Assembly (NCBI RefSeq): GCF_019334315.1
Contig: NZ_JAHWGL010000008.1
Coordinates: 1 to 64,000 of the forward strand
Length of the DNA stretch: 64,000 bases
Source: Hymenobacter profundi
GTDB taxonomy: Bacteria > Bacteroidota > Bacteroidia > Cytophagales > Hymenobacteraceae
Reading direction: 5' to 3'
Numbering within the stretch: the first letter of the stretch is position 1; each line of letters opens with the position of its first letter. Positions 35,057 through 44,148 of this stretch are shown here, one piece after another. The translations under genes were made by a program, and so were the position numbers. The notes beneath the pieces are model-generated. The model saw only the letters and a program-made list of their open reading frames with translations. It ran no database searches and had not been told where the DNA came from.

Positions 35057-35800
35057 ATGAATCCGGTAAATAGTTTAGCCGACGAGCAGCTTCCTACTCA
35101 TACGTACTCGGCGCCTACCTCCTTCAGCATCAAGAGTTGGGCCGAGGAAGACCGCCCCCGCGAAAAGCTGCTGGCCAAAGGCCGTGCTACCCTCTCCGAC
35201 GCCGAGCTGATGGCCATTTTGCTGGGCTCGGGCACGGCCAAGCTTTCGGCGGTAGACGTAGCCAAACTGATTTTACAAGCCGTGGAGAATGATTTGAATG
35301 CACTAGCGAAGCTCTCGGTGAAGGAACTCATGCGCCACAAAGGCATCGGCGAGGCCAAGGCCATTACCATTGTGGCGGCCTTGGAGCTGGGTAGACGCCG
35401 CAAGGAAGCCACCGCCAGCCAGCGCACGGTTATCACCTGCTCCACCGACATCTACAACACCATCCGGCCCAACTTACAAGACTTGCCGCATGAAGAGTTT
35501 TGGGTGGTTTTACTGAATCGCGCCAACGTGGTGATGCGCAAGCAGCCCGTGAGCACCGGCGGCGTGGCCGGCACCGTGGCCGACCCCAAACTTATTTTCA
35601 AGCACGCCCTAGAGCAACTGGCTAGCAGCATCATCCTGGTACACAACCACCCCAGCGGCAACCGCAACCCCAGCGCCGCCGATATTGCCCTTACGCGCAA
35701 GCTGAAGGAAGCCGGCCAGTTCTTGGACTTACCCATTCTGGACCATCTGATTTACACGGACTTGGGGTATTACAGCTTCGCGGATGAAGGGATGCTGTAA
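35057..35800 (+). CDS. radC: RadC-family JAB-domain protein
   Basis: A 247-residue protein with an N-terminal helix-hairpin-helix region (LMRHKGIGEAKAITIVAALELGRR) and a C-terminal JAB/MPN domain with the metal motif HNHPSGNRNPSAAD. The name reflects an old link to repair; biochemical function is still unsettled and a metallo-hydrolase role is possible. ATG 35057 is chosen because the family begins shortly after and the candidate promoter lies between it and an earlier ATG. Confidence 0.92.
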   Translation: MNPVNSLADEQLPTHTYSAPTSFSIKSWAEEDRPREKLLAKGRATLSDAELMAILLGSGTAKLSAVDVAKLILQAVENDLNALAKLSVKELMRHKGIGEAKAITIVAALELGRRRKEATASQRTVITCSTDIYNTIRPNLQDLPHEEFWVVLLNRANVVMRKQPVSTGGVAGTVADPKLIFKHALEQLASSIILVHNHPSGNRNPSAADIALTRKLKEAGQFLDLPILDHLIYTDLGYYSFADEGML

Positions 35801-35828
35801 TCTAATGGCGTCATCTTATGATTTGCAT

Positions 35829-35932
35829 CTGTCATCCTGAGCGCAGCGAAGGACCTTCTCACGTTAGAACGAGTCGTTGTTACGATAATCGTTTCAGCGT
35901 GAGAAGGTCATTCGCTGCGCTCAGGATGACAA
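35829..35932. repeat. Family A inverted repeat element
   Basis: CTGTCATCCTGAGCGCAGCG plus AAGGACCTTCTCACG pairs with CGTGAGAAGGTCATTCGCTG plus CGCTCAGGATGACA. The loop contains GAACGAGTCGTTGTTACG, also seen in the copies near 26.3 and 41.3 kb. Located between convergent genes. Confidence 0.88.
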
Positions 35933-35970
35933 GCGAGGTTTAGCATGACAGATAGTAGCAGTGCTCTACC

Positions 35971-36666
35971 TTACTTTTCAAAATAAGCTCTCAATTCCAG
36001 CTTGTAAGAATTGCCGATAGGAATAGCATTGCCATCGGTTAACACCAATTGCTCGGGTTGAAGCAGCTTGATGTGAGCCGCCCCGACAATAAACGACCGA
36101 TGCGCCCGCACGAAGCGGGGCCCCAGCAACTCCGTCATTTTCTGCATGGTAGCGTGGTGGAGGTAGGTTTTGGCTTCCGTCACCACCTTCACGTAGTCTT
36201 TGCAGCCTTCCACATAGCGGATGGTAGGTAGCGGCACTTTCAGCAGGCCGCCCTGGTCTTTTAGCAGCAAATACTCCTGCGTTGTCGCATCGGGTAGGGC
36301 AGGGGCCGGGAGCTGATAGCGGGCCACGGCTTTCGCGAACCGCTCGTAGCTGAAGGGCTTGAGCAGGTAGTCGAGCACTTCTAATTCGTAGCCCTCATAG
36401 GCGTACTCGCGATAGGCGGTAGTCAGAATGGTTTTGGGCGGATTTTCGAGGGCTTTGAGGAAATGCAGGCCCGTTACCAGCGGCATTTCAATATCCAGGA
36501 ACAGCAGATCGACGGGATGTTGGCGCAGGTAGTCGTGGGCCTCCATGGCGTTGCGGCACTGGCCGCTGAGGACGAGGCCGGGCGTTTGGGCAATGAAGCG
36601 GGTGAGCACCTGGTGGGCCAGGGGCTCGTCGTCTACAATCAGGCAGCGGGTAGGGGCAGTACTCAT
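35971..36666 (-). CDS. LytTR-family response regulator
   Basis: A 231-residue two-domain regulator: receiver with VDDEP and phospho-acceptor D58 (LLFLDIEMP), then a LytTR DNA-binding domain (VRYVEGCKDYVKVVT, RAHRSFIVGAAHI). It overlaps the sensor kinase gene by 4 bases, so the pair is translationally coupled. LytTR domains bind short direct repeats about two helical turns apart, a pattern seen at 37869-37947. Confidence 0.95.
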   Translation of the reverse strand: MSTAPTRCLIVDDEPLAHQVLTRFIAQTPGLVLSGQCRNAMEAHDYLRQHPVDLLFLDIEMPLVTGLHFLKALENPPKTILTTAYREYAYEGYELEVLDYLLKPFSYERFAKAVARYQLPAPALPDATTQEYLLLKDQGGLLKVPLPTIRYVEGCKDYVKVVTEAKTYLHHATMQKMTELLGPRFVRAHRSFIVGAAHIKLLQPEQLVLTDGNAIPIGNSYKLELRAYFEK

Positions 36667-37796
36667 GCGTGCAAGATAAGCTCGGCGCGGTAGCGGCCGG
36701 CGTGCTCGGATAGGTGCAACTGATGGGCGCCGGGGTAGTACAGTTGCAGGCGTCGCCGGATGTTCTCCAACCCAATGCCCCCGCTGCGGCGCGGCGAGGT
36801 AGGGGGCGGGGTAGGCAGCATATCGTTTTCAATCACAAAATGCAGGGTGCCGGGCGTGGCCGTGAGCGTGGCCTCCACGCTGGCCTCGTCGCTGAAGTGG
36901 TGCCGGCCGTGCTTGAAGCTGTTCTCTACCAGCGGCAACCACAGCAGCGGCGGTACCTGCCGCCCAAACGGCTCCGTGCCAGTAGCCGTGAAGCGGATGC
37001 TGGCGCTTTCGTACTTGCGCTGCTCCAACTCGAAGTAGTTTTCCAGAAAGGCCACCTCATGCGGCAGCTCAATGTACTCCTTGCCGCTGTCGTAGAGCAC
37101 GTAGCGCATCAGCTCAGAAAGTAGCAGGATAAAGCGCGGCGTCTCGGGCGAGCCGGCCAAACTCAGGCCATAGATGCTATTGAGAGTGTTGAACAGAAAG
37201 TGCGGCTGCAACTGAGCCTTGAGCTGCTCCAGTTGCAAAGCGGCGTGCTCTTTCTCGATGTGACGGCGGCGCGCTTCCTGCTCGAAAGCCACCCGCACGA
37301 AACCCACGCAGCTGAAAGCCAGCATATCGGTAAACAGCAGGGTGATATGCCGCTGGGCTCGGCCCGCCAGCGTGACCACCGCTTCAAGGTAGCTCTGATG
37401 GTAATAGGCGGCCAGCCGGGGCGGGCTGGGGATGTACTGAAACAGGTCGTGCGCCAGTGTCAAGTTCAGCTTGATGCCCCACCAAGCATAGAGCACCGCC
37501 CCGATGCCGAGCAGCACGTAGCGGCGGCGGCGCAGCAGCCACGGCAATAAGCCCCGGTAGTAGGGCACAATGTAAAGTGTAGCCACCCCGGCAAACAGCA
37601 TCAGTTGAGGGTACGGGAAAAGGTGGGAGTAGCGCAGATTGTCCCGCTCGGTGAGGGACATTAGGCTTATGGCCTCCTGCATGAATATGCTGTACTTATA
37701 AAGCCCCGCATAGAGCACCCACACTATACCCTCGAACACAAGCGGGAAACGGCTGGACCTGTCGGCAGCGGGAAGGGGTGGGGAAGGTGTTTGCAT
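36663..37796 (-). CDS. LytS-type sensor histidine kinase
   Basis: A 377-residue membrane kinase. About four hydrophobic segments (residues 24-45, 62-80, 93-110, 150-172) are followed by a coiled helix and the His_kinase domain: phospho-acceptor H199 in LQPHFLFNTLNSIYG, N box LPLVENSFKHG and G box SGGIGLENIRRRL. No large extracellular sensor domain is present. The start codon lies in a 20-bp tandem duplication, with a second, out-of-frame copy 20 bases upstream. Confidence 0.93.
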   Translation of the reverse strand: MQTPSPPLPAADRSSRFPLVFEGIVWVLYAGLYKYSIFMQEAISLMSLTERDNLRYSHLFPYPQLMLFAGVATLYIVPYYRGLLPWLLRRRRYVLLGIGAVLYAWWGIKLNLTLAHDLFQYIPSPPRLAAYYHQSYLEAVVTLAGRAQRHITLLFTDMLAFSCVGFVRVAFEQEARRRHIEKEHAALQLEQLKAQLQPHFLFNTLNSIYGLSLAGSPETPRFILLLSELMRYVLYDSGKEYIELPHEVAFLENYFELEQRKYESASIRFTATGTEPFGRQVPPLLWLPLVENSFKHGRHHFSDEASVEATLTATPGTLHFVIENDMLPTPPPTSPRRSGGIGLENIRRRLQLYYPGAHQLHLSEHAGRYRAELILHA

Positions 37797-37825
37797 AGGG
37801 GCGAAGGTGTTTGCATAGGGGCGAA
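37786..37825. repeat. Tandem 20-bp duplication over the kinase start codon
   Basis: GGTGTTTGCATAGGGGCGAA occurs twice without interruption. Each copy contains the reverse-strand ATG (37794-37796 and 37814-37816). Only the first leads into the kinase; starting at the other gives a different frame. Confidence 0.95.
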
Positions 37826-37868
37826 GGTGGCGGGTTTTGCACCGGATACGAAAGTCAGGAGGCCGGTT

Positions 37869-37947
37869 TTTCGACTAATGCGGCCTTTATTTCGACTAAA
37901 AAAGGCCGCGTTGGACTTGGTCGAAATCAACCGTAGTGCGGTCGAAA
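37869..37947. promoter_or_regulatory. Symmetric 21-bp-phased heptamer array, candidate LytTR operator
   Basis: TTTCGACTAA starts at 37869 and again at 37890, 21 bases apart. The reverse motif GTCGAAA starts at 37920 and again at 37941, also 21 bases apart. The array lies between the divergent LytS/LytTR operon and the barrel gene at 38043. A 21-bp phase of short direct repeats is the geometry known for AgrA-type LytTR proteins. Confidence 0.7.
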
Positions 37948-38042
37948 AAAGCGGAAGGGTAGGCCGGCGGGGTGGTTGTTTTGTCCCATTCCCAGCCGAC
38001 TAGCGGCACGGATTCACTCCCTGGCTACATCATCCTTCCGTT

Positions 38043-40496
38043 ATGAAAAATGTCTTCGCCTTCCTGCTTTTCGCCGGCACTCTCACGTCGGTAGCTACTA
38101 CGACTACCGCACAAACGCCCACCGCCCACACCCCGGTGGCCCCAGGTACTTTGGCCGGCACGGTGGCCGACAGCGTGTCGGGGCAGATGCTGCCCTTCGC
38201 GACGGTGGTGCTGCGCGCAGTAGACGATACCAATCAAATGCTAAGCACAGTCACGACCGAGCAAGGCGGGTTCAGCTTTGCGGGCCTCTCGAAGGGAGCG
38301 TATACGCTGGAAGTGCGCTACCTGGGCTACCGTGCCGGCCAGCCGGTGGCTGTGGCGGTAGGGGGCGGAAGTACGCCCGCGGTGGCGCTGGCGCTGGCCC
38401 CCGAGCATCACGCGCTGGGCGAGGTGAAGGTAATGGGCTCGAAAGCCTTCATCGAGCAGCACGCCGATAAGCTGGTGCTCAACGTGGCCGCTAGTCCGCT
38501 GGCGGCGGGCGGCACCGCTGCCGAAGTATTAAGCCGCGCCCCGGGCGTGATGGACCAAGGTGGCCGCTACGTGGTGCGGGGCAAAACGGCCCTGGTACTC
38601 ATCGACGGCAAGGTGACCAACCTGGGGGGCAACGACCTAGCCGAACTGCTCGCCTCCCTACCCAGCAACACCCTCGACAAGGTAGAAGTAATAGCCAACC
38701 CCTCGGCCAAGTACGACGCCAATGGCGGGGCCGTCATCAACATCCTCACCAAGAAAAACAGCGCCTTTGGCACCAACGGTAGCGTGAGTGCCGGGGTAGG
38801 GGGCGGCCGCTTCGGCCGCTACAACGGCGGCTTCACCCTGAATTACCGCCGCGACAAGCTAAACGTATTCGGGGGCCTCGACTACCAACGCGCCAAGCAG
38901 TACCGCCGCTTAACCAGCAACCGCATGCTGAACCCGGAAACGCGCATCGACGAAGCGAGCTACACCCAGACCGAGCGCAACAGCCAGACGGCGCGCATCA
39001 ACGTGGAGTACGACCTTACCAAGCGCAGCTCGGTGGGCCTGCAAGTACGCGGGATACACTCTGCCCGCGAAACGAACGGCAATACCAACTCTGCGGTGGC
39101 GAACCTGAACGGCCCGCTCAGCACGACCAACGTGCTGCAAACCGACGGCACCGGGCGCGGCCTCAACCCAACCATTAGCCTGTACTACCGCACGGTGCTG
39201 GATTCGGCCGGCGGGGAGCTGAAGCTCAACGCGGATTACCTCACCTTTCGCAAGCGCTTCGACGAGCAATACCGCAATGCCAGTTATGCTCTATCGACTG
39301 AGGAAACAACGGCTTCTGCGCTACGCACCTACTCACCGGCCAGCAATACGGTGGCTTCCTTCACCGCCGACTACACGCGCTCCTTCGGCAAAGCTACGGC
39401 GCTGGAAGCAGGCCTGAAGTCGCTGCGCACCATCACCGACAGCGACATTCATTGGGAAAATCTGGCTGAGGGCGGCAACTGGCTCAACGACGCGCAACGC
39501 ACCAACCACTTCGTCTACCGCGAGTACATCAATGCGGGCTACGTCTCGGTACGCCAGCCGGTGAGCAAGAAACTAACCGTGCAACTAGGCGTACGGGCCG
39601 AGCACACGCACAGCGAAGGCGAATCATTGACGCTCCAGCAGGTAAATAAGCGCGACTACTTCAACCTGTTTCCCAACGTGGCGCTGGACTACACCATGTC
39701 GGAAAAGCAGCAATGGAATGTCAGCTACCAGCGCAAGATTGACCGGTTCCGCTTCGGCATTATCAATCCCTTTCTGACCTACGTTAGCCCCTACCTCTAC
39801 TACCAGGGCAACCCCACCATTCGCCCCTCTTTTTCCGATAACTACTCTGTTTCGCACAGCTACAACAATGCGGTGACGACGTCCTTGTCCTACGGCCGCC
39901 ACACGAATATCCTAGCGGAAATATACCGCCGCGACCCGGCTACCAACATCGTCATTCAGTCCGACGCTAACCTGAGCCGTGCCACGGCAGTGGACGGCAA
40001 TGTGAGCCTGACCAAGCAGTTGCTGGGCGGCGTGCTGACTACGTCGAACTTTGTGGGCGCAACCTACATCCGGTTAAACTCGCCTACCATGCCCTGGCTC
40101 AACCGGTCGAGTGTAGGGGTAATGGCCAGCAGCAACAACACCGTGAATTTGCCGCACGGCATGAGCTCAGAAATATCCCTCTTCTACCAGTCGCCGCTCA
40201 CGTACGGGGCCTACTCCTTCAAGGCGCAATATGGCGGTAGCCTTGCGGTAACGAAATCGGTGCTGAAAGAAAACGGAACCCTCACCCTGAGTGTCTTCGA
40301 CCCCTTCAACATGCAAAAGCGCCGCTATGATACGCGGGCGAAGGATATGCAGGCCTATAGCCTCGATAAAGCTGAAACCCGCTTTGTCCGGCTGAATTTC
40401 AGCTACCGCTTCGGTAACCAGAAAGTGAAGGCTATCAGAACGCGCCGCACGGGCATTGAAAGCGAGAAAATGCGCATGGAAAGCAGCGCTAACTAG
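38043..40496 (+). CDS. Outer-membrane beta-barrel receptor with carboxypeptidase regulatory domain
   Basis: An 817-residue outer-membrane protein. A signal peptide (about 1-24) is followed by a CarboxypepD_reg sandwich (LAGTVADSVSGQMLPFATVVL, LEVRYLGYRAG), a plug region (AAEVLSRAPGVMDQGGRYVV, then PSAKYDANGGAVINILTKK) and a large barrel of the OMP_b-brl_3 kind ending KAIRTRRTG plus a charged tail. Such receptors import or sense ligands through TonB. Divergent from the LytS/LytTR pair and likely its target. Confidence 0.9.
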   Translation: MKNVFAFLLFAGTLTSVATTTTAQTPTAHTPVAPGTLAGTVADSVSGQMLPFATVVLRAVDDTNQMLSTVTTEQGGFSFAGLSKGAYTLEVRYLGYRAGQPVAVAVGGGSTPAVALALAPEHHALGEVKVMGSKAFIEQHADKLVLNVAASPLAAGGTAAEVLSRAPGVMDQGGRYVVRGKTALVLIDGKVTNLGGNDLAELLASLPSNTLDKVEVIANPSAKYDANGGAVINILTKKNSAFGTNGSVSAGVGGGRFGRYNGGFTLNYRRDKLNVFGGLDYQRAKQYRRLTSNRMLNPETRIDEASYTQTERNSQTARINVEYDLTKRSSVGLQVRGIHSARETNGNTNSAVANLNGPLSTTNVLQTDGTGRGLNPTISLYYRTVLDSAGGELKLNADYLTFRKRFDEQYRNASYALSTEETTASALRTYSPASNTVASFTADYTRSFGKATALEAGLKSLRTITDSDIHWENLAEGGNWLNDAQRTNHFVYREYINAGYVSVRQPVSKKLTVQLGVRAEHTHSEGESLTLQQVNKRDYFNLFPNVALDYTMSEKQQWNVSYQRKIDRFRFGIINPFLTYVSPYLYYQGNPTIRPSFSDNYSVSHSYNNAVTTSLSYGRHTNILAEIYRRDPATNIVIQSDANLSRATAVDGNVSLTKQLLGGVLTTSNFVGATYIRLNSPTMPWLNRSSVGVMASSNNTVNLPHGMSSEISLFYQSPLTYGAYSFKAQYGGSLAVTKSVLKENGTLTLSVFDPFNMQKRRYDTRAKDMQAYSLDKAETRFVRLNFSYRFGNQKVKAIRTRRTGIESEKMRMESSAN

Positions 40497-40562
40497 TGTT
40501 TCATCCTGGCTACTATCCTGTTTAAAAGTATAATTGGTGAAGCAGGGGTTCGCGCCAGCCCC

Positions 40563-40570
40563 TACCTTTG
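40563..40570 (+). promoter_or_regulatory. -7 box directly ahead of the DUF1684 start
   Basis: TACCTTTG matches TAnnTTTG and ends 5 bases before GTG 40576, so the transcript would start at or next to the start codon. Confidence 0.5.
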
Positions 40571-40575
40571 CCTCT

Positions 40576-41193
40576 GTGAAAATCAACCCGAAATTCTTTA
40601 TTGGTCTAGGCCTGCTGCTGATTGTGGGCTACTTCCTGCAAGACCTGGTGCTGAGCGACAGCCAATATATTATTGGTGTAAAGAAGGCACGCCAGGAAAA
40701 AGACGACTCGTTCCGGCGCGTGAACGGCTCGCCGCTCAGCCAGGCCCAGCGCGACACGTTCAAAGCCCTACCCTACTACGCCCCCGACCGCGCCTACCGC
40801 CTCGATGCGCAGTACCAGGGCTTCACGCTGCGGGATACCACGCGCATGGCTACCACCGGCGCGCAACCCGAAACCTACCTGCGCTGGGGTCAAGCCACTT
40901 TTATTCTGAATAAGCAGGAATACAAGCTGACGCTCTACCGCCGGGCATTCGGCCCCGATACCACGCTGTTCATTCCCTTCGCCGACCGCACCAACGGCCT
41001 CGGTAGTTACGGCGGCGGCCGCTACCTAGACGCCGCCGTACCCGCCCCCGACGACACCGAAATCACCCTCGATTTCAACCACGCCTATAATCCCTACTGC
41101 GCCTACAACAACAGCTTCGTGTGCCCCCTGCCGCCAACTGAGAATAGGCTGAATGTAGAAATCCCAGCCGGCGAAAAGGCCTTTCACGAGTAG
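40576..41193 (+). CDS. DUF1684 family protein
   Basis: A 205-residue protein with an N-terminal hydrophobic anchor (residues 5-22). DUF1684 features are visible: KARQEKDDSFR near the start, ALPYYAPDRAYRLDA, and the C-terminal block FADRTNGLGSYGGGRYLDA then LDFNHAYNPYCAYN plus NNSFVCPLPPTENRL. The conserved NPYCAY segment resembles a catalytic centre but no reaction is known. GTG 40576 is chosen because it starts the anchor. Confidence 0.85.
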   Translation: MKINPKFFIGLGLLLIVGYFLQDLVLSDSQYIIGVKKARQEKDDSFRRVNGSPLSQAQRDTFKALPYYAPDRAYRLDAQYQGFTLRDTTRMATTGAQPETYLRWGQATFILNKQEYKLTLYRRAFGPDTTLFIPFADRTNGLGSYGGGRYLDAAVPAPDDTEITLDFNHAYNPYCAYNNSFVCPLPPTENRLNVEIPAGEKAFHE

Positions 41194-41213
41194 GGGTAGG
41201 GAACATACATCTG

Positions 41214-41336
41214 AAACCCACCTGTCATCCTGAGTGGAGCGAAGGACCTTGTCACGTTAAAGCGAGTCGTTGTTACGTCCGTCGTTCTGCTGTGAGAAGA
41301 TCCTTCGCTCCACTCAGGATGACAGGTGGGTTTTGG
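41214..41336. repeat. Family A inverted repeat element with extended arms
   Basis: Outer AAACCCACCTGTCATCCTGA pairs with CAGGATGACAGGTGGGTTTT; inner part includes GAGCGAAGGACC / GATCCTTCGCTCC. It begins about 20 bases behind the DUF1684 gene. Confidence 0.88.
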
Positions 41337-41548
41337 ACGAAAGAACTTCGGTGCTGTAGATAGGTTCCGATAAACAAGCAAAAAGCTAGGGCAGGCTGCG
41401 TTTCGGGCAGCCTGCCAAATCCCTACCTTTGCGGGCAGCATCAGTTGTCGGATGCTGGTTGTTGGTTGCCAAATGATGTGTATTCGCGTCACTCAAAACG
41501 GATAACTAACAACTATTACCTGACAACGAACAACTAGCAAATGACCCC
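41337..41548 (+). promoter_or_regulatory. Leader region of pheT
   Basis: A ten-pair hairpin (41390-41399 with 41407-41416) is followed by a promoter-like TACCTTTG at 41424-41431. The remaining 117 bases to the start codon are rich in AAC and GTT triplets. No T-box or leader peptide was recognised. Confidence 0.4.
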
Positions 41549-44053
41549 ATGAAAATATCATACGACTGGCTCCGTACGCTCATCCCTACCACCCAATCGG
41601 CCGAGGAAATCGGGAAGCTGCTGACCGGCTCCGGGTTGGAAGTGGAAGGCATTGAGGAGCTGGAAAGCTTGCCCGGTGGGCTGCGCGGCGTGGTGCTGGG
41701 CACCGTGCTCACCCGCGAAAAACACCCCGATGCCGATAAGCTCAGCCTGACCACCGTGGACGTAGGCGATGCCACCCCGCGCCAGATTGTATGCGGTGCG
41801 CCCAACGTGGCAGCCGGCCAAAAAGTGGTGGTGGCACTGGAAGGTGCTATGCTGCATCCTAGCAGCGGTGAGCCGTTCAAAATCAAGAAGTCCAAGATTC
41901 GCGGGGCGGCTTCTGAAGGCATGATTTGCGCTGAGGATGAAATTGGGCTGGGTGAGTCGCACGCTGGTATTATGGTGCTCGATACCGACTTGCCCAATGG
42001 CACGCCGGCCGCTGAGTACTTCGGATTGGGTTCCGATTCGGTATTTGAAATTGGCTTGACGCCCAACCGCGCCGACGCGGCCTCGCACTACGGCGTGGCC
42101 CGCGAGCTGCGCGCCCTGCTGCGCCAGTCCTGCCACCTACCCGACGTGAGCGGCTTCCAAGCGCCTACCTCGGCCGAAAGCACTATCAGCGTCGCCATCG
42201 AGGACGAAGCCACTTGCCCACGCTATGCCGGCTTGCTAGTCGATAACGTACAGGTAGGACCGTCGCCGGAGTGGTTGCAGCGCCGCTTGCGCAGCATTGG
42301 TCTGTCGCCTATCAACAACGTGGTGGATGTCACCAACTTCGTGCTGCACGAATTGGGCAACCCCCTGCACGCCTTCGATGCCGACCAGATTACGGACAAC
42401 CAGATTCGAGTGAAGCGGGCTGAAGCTGGCGAGAAGTTCGTAACGCTGGACGGCACGGAGCGCACCCTACAGGCCGCCGACTTGGTTATTGCCGATGCCA
42501 ACGGCGCGCCCCTGGCGCTGGCCGGTGTGTTCGGGGGCAAGACCTCGGGTGTGAGCAACGCCACTACCCGCGTGTTCCTGGAAAGCGCCTATTTCGCGCC
42601 GGCCGTGGTGCGCAAAACTAGCCAGACACACCAGCTCAAAACTGACGCTTCCTTCCGCTTCGAGCGCGGTACCGACCCCGATATGGTGCCGGTAGCCCTC
42701 AAGCGGGCGGCGCTGCTGTTGCAGGAAGTGGCCGGGGCGCGCATTGCCGCGCCGGTGGTCGACGAATATCCTACCCCCATTCAGCCTACGGAGGTGCGCC
42801 TGCGCCTACCCCGCGTAACTAAACTGGTAGGGCAGGAGATAGGCGAGGACCGCATCCGGCAGATTCTGACGGATTTGGATATTGAGATTCAGGAGCAACC
42901 ATCACCAGGTAATGCAATAGGGCAGGACCTGGCCGAGCATCTGACGCTCCTTTCCACTCAACCGGCAACCAACGACCAATCCGCAACGGAATGGCACCTG
43001 AAAATTCCGCCGCACAAGGTAGACGTGACCCGTGAGGCCGATGTGATTGAGGAAATTCTGCGCATCTACGGCTACAACAACGTGGCGCTGCGGCCCTTCA
43101 ACTCCGCTTCCTACCTCGCCAAGTTCCCGAACCCCGACCCCGAGGTGCTGCGCCAGAATACGGCGCGCTTGCTCAGCGGGCAGGGCTATTCGGAGATTAT
43201 CACCAACTCGCTCACTAACTCAGCTTACTTCGAGCAGAAGGGTGCCCAGGACGCCACGCTGGTGCGCGTGCACAACTACAACAGCGCCGACCTCGACATC
43301 ATGCGTCCCACGGTGCTGCACTCGGCCCTGGAAGTGGTGCGCTACAACCTCAACCGTCGTCAGAAAGACCTGAAGCTTTACGAGTTCGGTAAAGCCTACT
43401 CGCAGAAGCCCGAGACGGGCAAGCACCAGGAGCAGAACAAGCTGGTGCTGCTGCTCACCGGCAACGCCTCTTCCGAAACCTGGCAGCACAAGGCAGAGAA
43501 AACCACCTTCCACGACCTGGCCGGGGCAGTGCAACAGGTGTTGGCCTCGCTGGGCTTCAGCAACTATGCCAGCCAGCCGGTGCAGCATCCCTACCTCGCG
43601 GGTGGGCTTACCTTGCTGGTGCAGAACCAGCCGGTGGTGCACCTGGGGGCCGTGTCGCCGGGCGTGCTCAAGCAGCTCGACGTGAACCAACCGGTGTGGT
43701 ACGCCGAGTTGGACTGGGACTGGCTGGTGCGCAAGTACAAGAACACGCTGGTGGCCCGCGAGCTGCCCAAGTTCCCGGAGGTGCGCCGCGACTTGTCGCT
43801 GGTGGTAGACAAGACCGTGACGTTCGATCAGTTGCAGCAGATTGCGCGCCGCACCGAGAAGAAACTTCTGCACAGCCTGAATGTGTTCGACGTATACGAG
43901 GGCGAGAACCTGGGAGCAGGCAAGAAATCCTACTCCGTGAGCTTCGCCCTGCAAGACCCTACCCAAACCCTCACCGACCAAGCCATCGACCAGGTGATGC
44001 AGCGTCTCATCCAGCAATTCGAGAAGCAGGCCGGCGCCCTGATTCGGAAGTAA
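41549..44053 (+). CDS. pheT: Phenylalanine--tRNA ligase beta subunit
   Basis: An 834-residue subunit of the (alpha-beta)2 synthetase. Order of domains: N-terminal EMAP-type tRNA-binding fold (about 38-150, IVCGAPNVAAGQKV), B3/B4 editing region (GLSPINNVVDVTNFVLHELGNPLHAFD), B5 (about 410-500), catalytic-like core (MRPTVLHSALEVVRYN) and the C-terminal anticodon-binding FDX-ACB domain (FPEVRRDLSLVVDKTVTFDQL). The alpha subunit gene is not adjacent. Confidence 0.96.
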   Translation: MKISYDWLRTLIPTTQSAEEIGKLLTGSGLEVEGIEELESLPGGLRGVVLGTVLTREKHPDADKLSLTTVDVGDATPRQIVCGAPNVAAGQKVVVALEGAMLHPSSGEPFKIKKSKIRGAASEGMICAEDEIGLGESHAGIMVLDTDLPNGTPAAEYFGLGSDSVFEIGLTPNRADAASHYGVARELRALLRQSCHLPDVSGFQAPTSAESTISVAIEDEATCPRYAGLLVDNVQVGPSPEWLQRRLRSIGLSPINNVVDVTNFVLHELGNPLHAFDADQITDNQIRVKRAEAGEKFVTLDGTERTLQAADLVIADANGAPLALAGVFGGKTSGVSNATTRVFLESAYFAPAVVRKTSQTHQLKTDASFRFERGTDPDMVPVALKRAALLLQEVAGARIAAPVVDEYPTPIQPTEVRLRLPRVTKLVGQEIGEDRIRQILTDLDIEIQEQPSPGNAIGQDLAEHLTLLSTQPATNDQSATEWHLKIPPHKVDVTREADVIEEILRIYGYNNVALRPFNSASYLAKFPNPDPEVLRQNTARLLSGQGYSEIITNSLTNSAYFEQKGAQDATLVRVHNYNSADLDIMRPTVLHSALEVVRYNLNRRQKDLKLYEFGKAYSQKPETGKHQEQNKLVLLLTGNASSETWQHKAEKTTFHDLAGAVQQVLASLGFSNYASQPVQHPYLAGGLTLLVQNQPVVHLGAVSPGVLKQLDVNQPVWYAELDWDWLVRKYKNTLVARELPKFPEVRRDLSLVVDKTVTFDQLQQIARRTEKKLLHSLNVFDVYEGENLGAGKKSYSVSFALQDPTQTLTDQAIDQVMQRLIQQFEKQAGALIRK

Positions 44054-44148
44054 GGAGTGGTTTTTGGGGGAAGTCTGAATGTCATTTTGAACATTCTGCG
44101 CATCAAGCAGAGATGAGAAATCTCGCGTGCTGACGAATGGATAGTATT

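Noticed and set aside
41337..41548. Possible T-box or leader-peptide attenuator ahead of pheT
   Set aside because: No T-box core, no run of Phe codons, and the hairpin lies upstream of the candidate promoter.
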